A stretch of DNA of 16,397 bases from Phycisphaeraceae bacterium (lineage in GTDB: Bacteria; Planctomycetota; Phycisphaerae; Phycisphaerales; Phycisphaeraceae), in assembly GCA_029260675.1 (NCBI GenBank), contig JAJDCV010000373.1, positions 1 to 16,397 of the forward strand, in the 5' to 3' direction. Every line of letters starts with the position of its first letter. The first letter of the stretch is position 1. Positions 13,374 to 16,397 of this stretch are shown one piece after another. The notes below the pieces were generated by a model. The model made no database searches, was not told the DNA's origin, and saw only the letters and a list, made by a program, of their open reading frames with translations. Position numbers and translations under genes: made by a program.

Positions 13374-15014
13374 ATGACAGGATCGGGATTCCTGATGCCG
13401 GGCTTATGGGTTGGTCTTGCTGACAGACTGCGGATTGCGTCCTGCTGGCCGGCTGTGGCGGTCATCGTGCTCGTGTTTGGGATGGATGACGCCCGCGCGG
13501 CGTTCGACCAGTTCGAGACGATCAACGTCGTGGGCTATGGCCACGTCCCGACGGAGACGAACTACGTCCCCAACGTTGTCTTCTCTGAGAACGGGGCCGC
13601 CAGCTTCGAGGCGCTCAAGGCCCAGGCCGTCGCCGCTCGGACCTTCGCCTACTACAAGATGCGCCTCGGCGGCAGTATCCAGAACGGCACGCAGGACCAG
13701 GTCTACCACAGCAACCGAGGCTGGGCACAGCAGGTCCACTTCGATGCGACCGATGCGACCGAGGGGGAGATCCTCTCGATCCGTAACTTCAGCGGCAACG
13801 ATATCCTGATCGCCTCGTTCTACGTCGCCGGTGCGATCCCCTCCGGGCCCACGCCCGTGCCCAACCCCTGGGACCCCGACCCGACCAACACCGAGCACTG
13901 GGTCACCCACACCTACCCCACCGGCGTGATCGGCGGAGACAACCTGGGCACCCCGCTTGGTTTCATCGGCACCCCCACCAACCCCAACTGGCCCAACCGC
14001 GGCGCGAAAAGCCAGAACGGCGCCAACTTCATGGGCCAACAGGGCATCAGCTACGTCGATATCCTCAAGTATTACTACGGCGCAGACATCCAACTCGAAA
14101 CCGTCGCGCCCACGCCCGGGCAGCTACCGCTGCAATTACTCAAACGGCTGACCGATTTTGAGCTGAACGACGGGTACTTCGGCAACGACACCGGCTTTTC
14201 CAGCCACAACCTGAACCTCGGTCCCGCGACCACCGCGCAGCGCGTGTCTTCCGATGCGCACGAAGGGACGTTTGGTCAGCGGATCGACATTGATCTCGAT
14301 GAGGGTGCCGGCTCATCGTTCCTGTTCCATCACGTCGCGGGCACGGAACTTGCCGGGCCGGGCAATCTGTTCTCAGGGGAGCGCGAAGCCAACCTTGCCA
14401 TGCAATCGCTGGGCACAATCGGGGTCTGGCTCAAGTCCGATTCCCCCGACCTCGGCGTGGGCATCACACTCGACGACGACAGCGATGGCACGGAGCAGGG
14501 CCTGTTCCAGGACGTCATCGCTGACGGCTTGTGGCACAAATACGAATGGTCACTTGAAGACCCGGCCCTTTGGTCATCCGCCTTCTATGACAGTGGCGAC
14601 GGCTTGCTGGGCGAGTCGATCACGCTCGACTCAATTGTCTTCTCAGGCAGCCAGGACAGTTCCGTTTTCCTGGACAACGTCTTCTGGGCACCGCCCGAGC
14701 TCGGCCCGCCATGGCCGATCATCGGCGATGTCAACGGTGACGGGTTCGTTGGCATCGACGACCTGAACGTCGTGCTGAACAATTGGAATCAGACCGTCAA
14801 CCGGGGCGACATCTCCCAAGGCGATCTGGCGGGCCACGGCGACGCGTTCGTCGGCGTTGACGACCTGAACGTGATACTGGGTAATGGGAACGCCGGCACA
14901 CCACCACCCGGCGCCCCCGGCAGTCTGGCCACCGCGGTCCCCGAACCAGGCACCGGTGCTGCCCTGCTTACCTCCCTCGCAGGCACACTTCTGCCCCGTC
15001 GCCGCTCGGTATAA
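13374..15014 (+). CDS. SpoIID/LytB-domain protein with dockerin-like repeats and PEP-CTERM tail
   Basis: ATG 13374 has GGAG at 13364-13367; the upstream ATG 13347 has none. The product is 546 residues. A signal peptide covers about 1-42 (WPAVAVIVLVFG then DARA-AF). The SpoIID-type domain (about 50-241) has EALKAQAVAARTFAYYK (79-95), Glu72 in the place of the catalytic Glu of SpoIID (SEMP; here SENG), TQDQVY (106-111) and a terminal GISYVDILKYYYG. The usual GHGVGMSQWGA motif is degenerate (NRGAKSQNGAN). Next is a beta-sandwich-like region (about 248-447), perhaps carbohydrate-binding. Two dockerin-like calcium loops follow, GDVNGDGFVGIDD (451-463) and GDAFVGVDD (439+40 region, about 489-497). 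The end is AVPEPGTGA, a hydrophobic helix and PRRRSV, a PEP-CTERM tail. SpoIID enzymes are lytic transglycosylases that cut glycan strands already stripped of stem peptides. Export and surface sorting are expected. Confidence 0.88.
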   Translation: MTGSGFLMPGLWVGLADRLRIASCWPAVAVIVLVFGMDDARAAFDQFETINVVGYGHVPTETNYVPNVVFSENGAASFEALKAQAVAARTFAYYKMRLGGSIQNGTQDQVYHSNRGWAQQVHFDATDATEGEILSIRNFSGNDILIASFYVAGAIPSGPTPVPNPWDPDPTNTEHWVTHTYPTGVIGGDNLGTPLGFIGTPTNPNWPNRGAKSQNGANFMGQQGISYVDILKYYYGADIQLETVAPTPGQLPLQLLKRLTDFELNDGYFGNDTGFSSHNLNLGPATTAQRVSSDAHEGTFGQRIDIDLDEGAGSSFLFHHVAGTELAGPGNLFSGEREANLAMQSLGTIGVWLKSDSPDLGVGITLDDDSDGTEQGLFQDVIADGLWHKYEWSLEDPALWSSAFYDSGDGLLGESITLDSIVFSGSQDSSVFLDNVFWAPPELGPPWPIIGDVNGDGFVGIDDLNVVLNNWNQTVNRGDISQGDLAGHGDAFVGVDDLNVILGNGNAGTPPPGAPGSLATAVPEPGTGAALLTSLAGTLLPRRRSV

Positions 15015-15221
15015 TGGCGTCGCCAATTCGAATGGATAGAGAGACTCTTCGGCGATGGCTTCGTCGGCCTGGACGACCTGAACTTCATGCTCAACAACTG
15101 GAACCAGGGCACCCCGCCAACCTCAGAAATACTTAACGTCCCGGAACCCGCAACGCTTGGACTCATCACGATGATGTCCGTCGCCCTTTTAGCTTGCCAT
15201 TGTCTCCGCCAGCCGGCCTGA
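15015..15221 (+). pseudogene. Orphan in-frame dockerin repeat and PEP-CTERM tail after the SpoIID-like stop
   Basis: Directly after the TAA at 15012-15014 the same frame stays open to a TGA at 15219-15221. It encodes a linker (WRRQFEWIERL), a dockerin-like loop GDGFVGLDDLNFMLNNWNQ and a second tail, NVPEPATLGLITMMSVALLAC. There is no ATG and no ribosome site at its beginning. The dockerin segment closely matches residues 455-473 of the preceding protein (GDGFVGIDDLNVVLNNWNQ). It reads as the 3' remnant of a second dockerin/PEP-CTERM gene or of a longer ancestor of the upstream gene. Read-through of the TAA would give a protein with two tails; nothing in the sequence shows that this happens. 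Confidence 0.75.
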
Positions 15222-15225
15222 TAAA

Positions 15226-15254
15226 GATACAGACCAGAATTTTGGTTATATAAT
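15226..15254 (+). promoter_or_regulatory. Promoter of the GHL10 lipoprotein gene (GTTATATAAT type)
   Basis: TATAAT at 15249-15254 within GTTATATAAT (15245-15254), with a weak -35 GATACA (15226-15231) at 17-base spacing. The start codon is 57 bases downstream of the -10. Confidence 0.65.
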
Positions 15255-15311
15255 GCCCCTCCCCCGGGGTGTGGCAGATTATCTCATTCCTACCTGGACA
15301 GGCTGAACACC

Positions 15312-16397
15312 ATGACCACCACAAAACGATGCCAGGCATTACTCATCACCCTGTTCGCCATCTCACTCCTGACGCTCTCCGCCTGCTCGACCATTCGTTC
15401 GAGTACGCGCAGCGAAGCGAGGCAAGCCGCAGCCATCGGCGTCCCCGTCATCCCCCGCGAGTTCCGTGGGGTTTGGGTCGCCACCGTCGCGAACATCGAT
15501 TGGCCCAGCGCCCCGGGCCTGCCGGTGCAGCTGCAGCAGGACGAGTTGGTCGCGATCCTGGACCGCTGCGTCGACATGAACTTTAACGCGGTGGTGTTGC
15601 AGGTCCGGCCGACCGCCGATGCGCTGTACGCCAGCGACCTGGAGCCGTGGTCCTACTACCTCACCGGCGAGATGGGCGTTGCGCCCAAACCGTTCTACGA
15701 CCCGCTGGCGTTTGCGGTCCGTGAGGCCCACGCACGCGGGCTCGAGTTGCACACATGGTTCAATCCCTACCGCGCCCTTCACCCAAACAACAAGGGCGAC
15801 ATCGCCGACAACCACATCAGCAAAACCCACCCAGAGGTGGTGCATGAATACGGCCCCTACCTCTGGATGGACCCGTCCGAACCGATCGTCCAGCAGCACT
15901 CGTTGAACGTGATCCTGGATGTGGTCCGCCGGTATGACATCGACGGCGTCCACATGGACGACTACTTCTACCCCTACATCGTCAAAGACGAAGACGGCAA
16001 CGAGGTCGAGTTCCCCGACGACCGAGCCTGGAAAACCTACAAGGAATCCGGCGGCAAGTTGGGCCGGAGCGACTGGCGACGTAAGAGTGTGGATGACTTT
16101 ATCGAGCAGCTTTACACGTCGGTGAAAGAACTGAAGCCGCACGTGCAGGTCGGCATCTCCCCGTTCGGCATCTGGAAACCTGGCCACCCCAAACATATCA
16201 AGGGGTTCAACCAGTACGAAGGCCTGTTCGCCGACGCGAAGCTCTGGCTGAACAAGGGCTGGGTCGACTACTTCACCCCACAGCTCTACTGGGAGATCGC
16301 CAAGCCCGACCAGAGTTTCACCGCCTTGCTTCGCTGGTGGTCCAATGAAAACCGCAAGCACCGCCACGTCTGGCCGGGGATCGCACCGTACCGCACG
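15312..16397 (+). CDS. GHL10/DUF187-type glycoside hydrolase (DigH/YngK-like), lipoprotein, 3' end missing
   Basis: The frame is open from ATG 15312 to the last base of the window (362 codons, no stop), so the C-terminus lies outside. Residues 1-25 are a lipoprotein signal (LLTLSAC, Cys25). The TIM-barrel-type domain of the GHL10 family follows: REFRGVWVATVANIDWP (49-65), NAVVLQVRPTADALY (92-106), HTWFNPYR (147-154), DIDGVHMDDYFYPY (209-222, acidic residues Asp211, Asp216 and Asp217 in the expected active-site strand), VGISPFGIWKPG and YFTPQLYWE. The E. coli relative DigH (YddW) is an outer-membrane lipoprotein that hydrolyses peptide-free peptidoglycan glycan; other relatives may act on other polysaccharides. 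It follows the SpoIID-like gene and the orphan tail, with its own GTTATATAAT promoter. The ribosome site is weak (GGACAGG, about 9 bases away). Confidence 0.92.
   Translation, partial: MTTTKRCQALLITLFAISLLTLSACSTIRSSTRSEARQAAAIGVPVIPREFRGVWVATVANIDWPSAPGLPVQLQQDELVAILDRCVDMNFNAVVLQVRPTADALYASDLEPWSYYLTGEMGVAPKPFYDPLAFAVREAHARGLELHTWFNPYRALHPNNKGDIADNHISKTHPEVVHEYGPYLWMDPSEPIVQQHSLNVILDVVRRYDIDGVHMDDYFYPYIVKDEDGNEVEFPDDRAWKTYKESGGKLGRSDWRRKSVDDFIEQLYTSVKELKPHVQVGISPFGIWKPGHPKHIKGFNQYEGLFADAKLWLNKGWVDYFTPQLYWEIAKPDQSFTALLRWWSNENRKHRHVWPGIAPYRT

Noticed and set aside
15363..16367. 334-codon open frame on the minus strand opposite the GHL10 gene
   Set aside because: The plus frame has a lipobox and several GHL10 motifs; the minus frame has Val/Asp-rich low-information sequence typical of an antisense shadow.
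1..16397. CRISPR array, insertion sequence or phage genes
   Set aside because: No regularly spaced repeats, transposase motifs or phage structural genes were found on either strand.

Overview
The window looks like chromosomal DNA of a planctomycete, most likely of the Phycisphaerae class. This is inferred from content, not from a database search: three prepilin-type proteins with the AFTLIELLVV/GFTLIELLVV signature, two of them ending in an H-Xn-DG motif; PEP-CTERM tails combined with dockerin-like calcium loops; a planctomycete-style zinc-ribbon membrane protein; GC-rich genes separated by AT-richer intergenic DNA; and many single-gene transcription units.

Layout. At 1-477 is the 3' end of a gene, possibly type II secretion K-like. 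It is followed by a repeat-bearing gap (long inverted repeat 518-645) and a prepilin-type gene (694-1506). A HIT-family nucleotide hydrolase (1661-2128) converges on a large M16 metallopeptidase lipoprotein (2196-5153, minus). That gene diverges from a class I SAM methyltransferase (5277-6104). Two tRNA-Thr genes (CGT 6240-6311, TGT 6444-6516) follow, each with GCAGGAAAT-type inverted repeats next to it, and the second is followed by a clear terminator. A two-zinc-ribbon, single-pass membrane protein (6572-8350, minus) carries a pseudopilin-like C-terminal module. Two tandem, separately transcribed H-X10-DG prepilin-type genes (8895-9734 and 10016-10924) follow, each with its own promoter, long leader and terminator.

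The right third (11012-16397) holds envelope proteins: an amidase_2 lipoprotein (minus), a small PEP-CTERM protein (minus), a SpoIID-like protein carrying a dockerin-like region and a PEP-CTERM tail (plus), an orphan in-frame dockerin/PEP-CTERM tail after its stop codon, and the start of a GHL10/DigH-like glycoside hydrolase lipoprotein that runs off the right edge. Amidases, SpoIID enzymes and DigH-type GHL10 enzymes are known to act successively on peptidoglycan: stem-peptide removal, then cleavage of the denuded glycan. The neighbourhood may therefore be a denuded-glycan processing module. This is an inference from gene families and is the most interesting hypothesis in the window.

A second signal is an identical 10-mer, GTTATATAAT, that looks like an extended -10 element. 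It lies upstream of four exported-protein genes (both H-X10-DG prepilins, the PEP-CTERM protein and the GHL10 lipoprotein). One copy belongs to a perfect TTGACA-17-TATAAT promoter. No IS elements, CRISPR arrays, rRNA genes or phage genes were seen.
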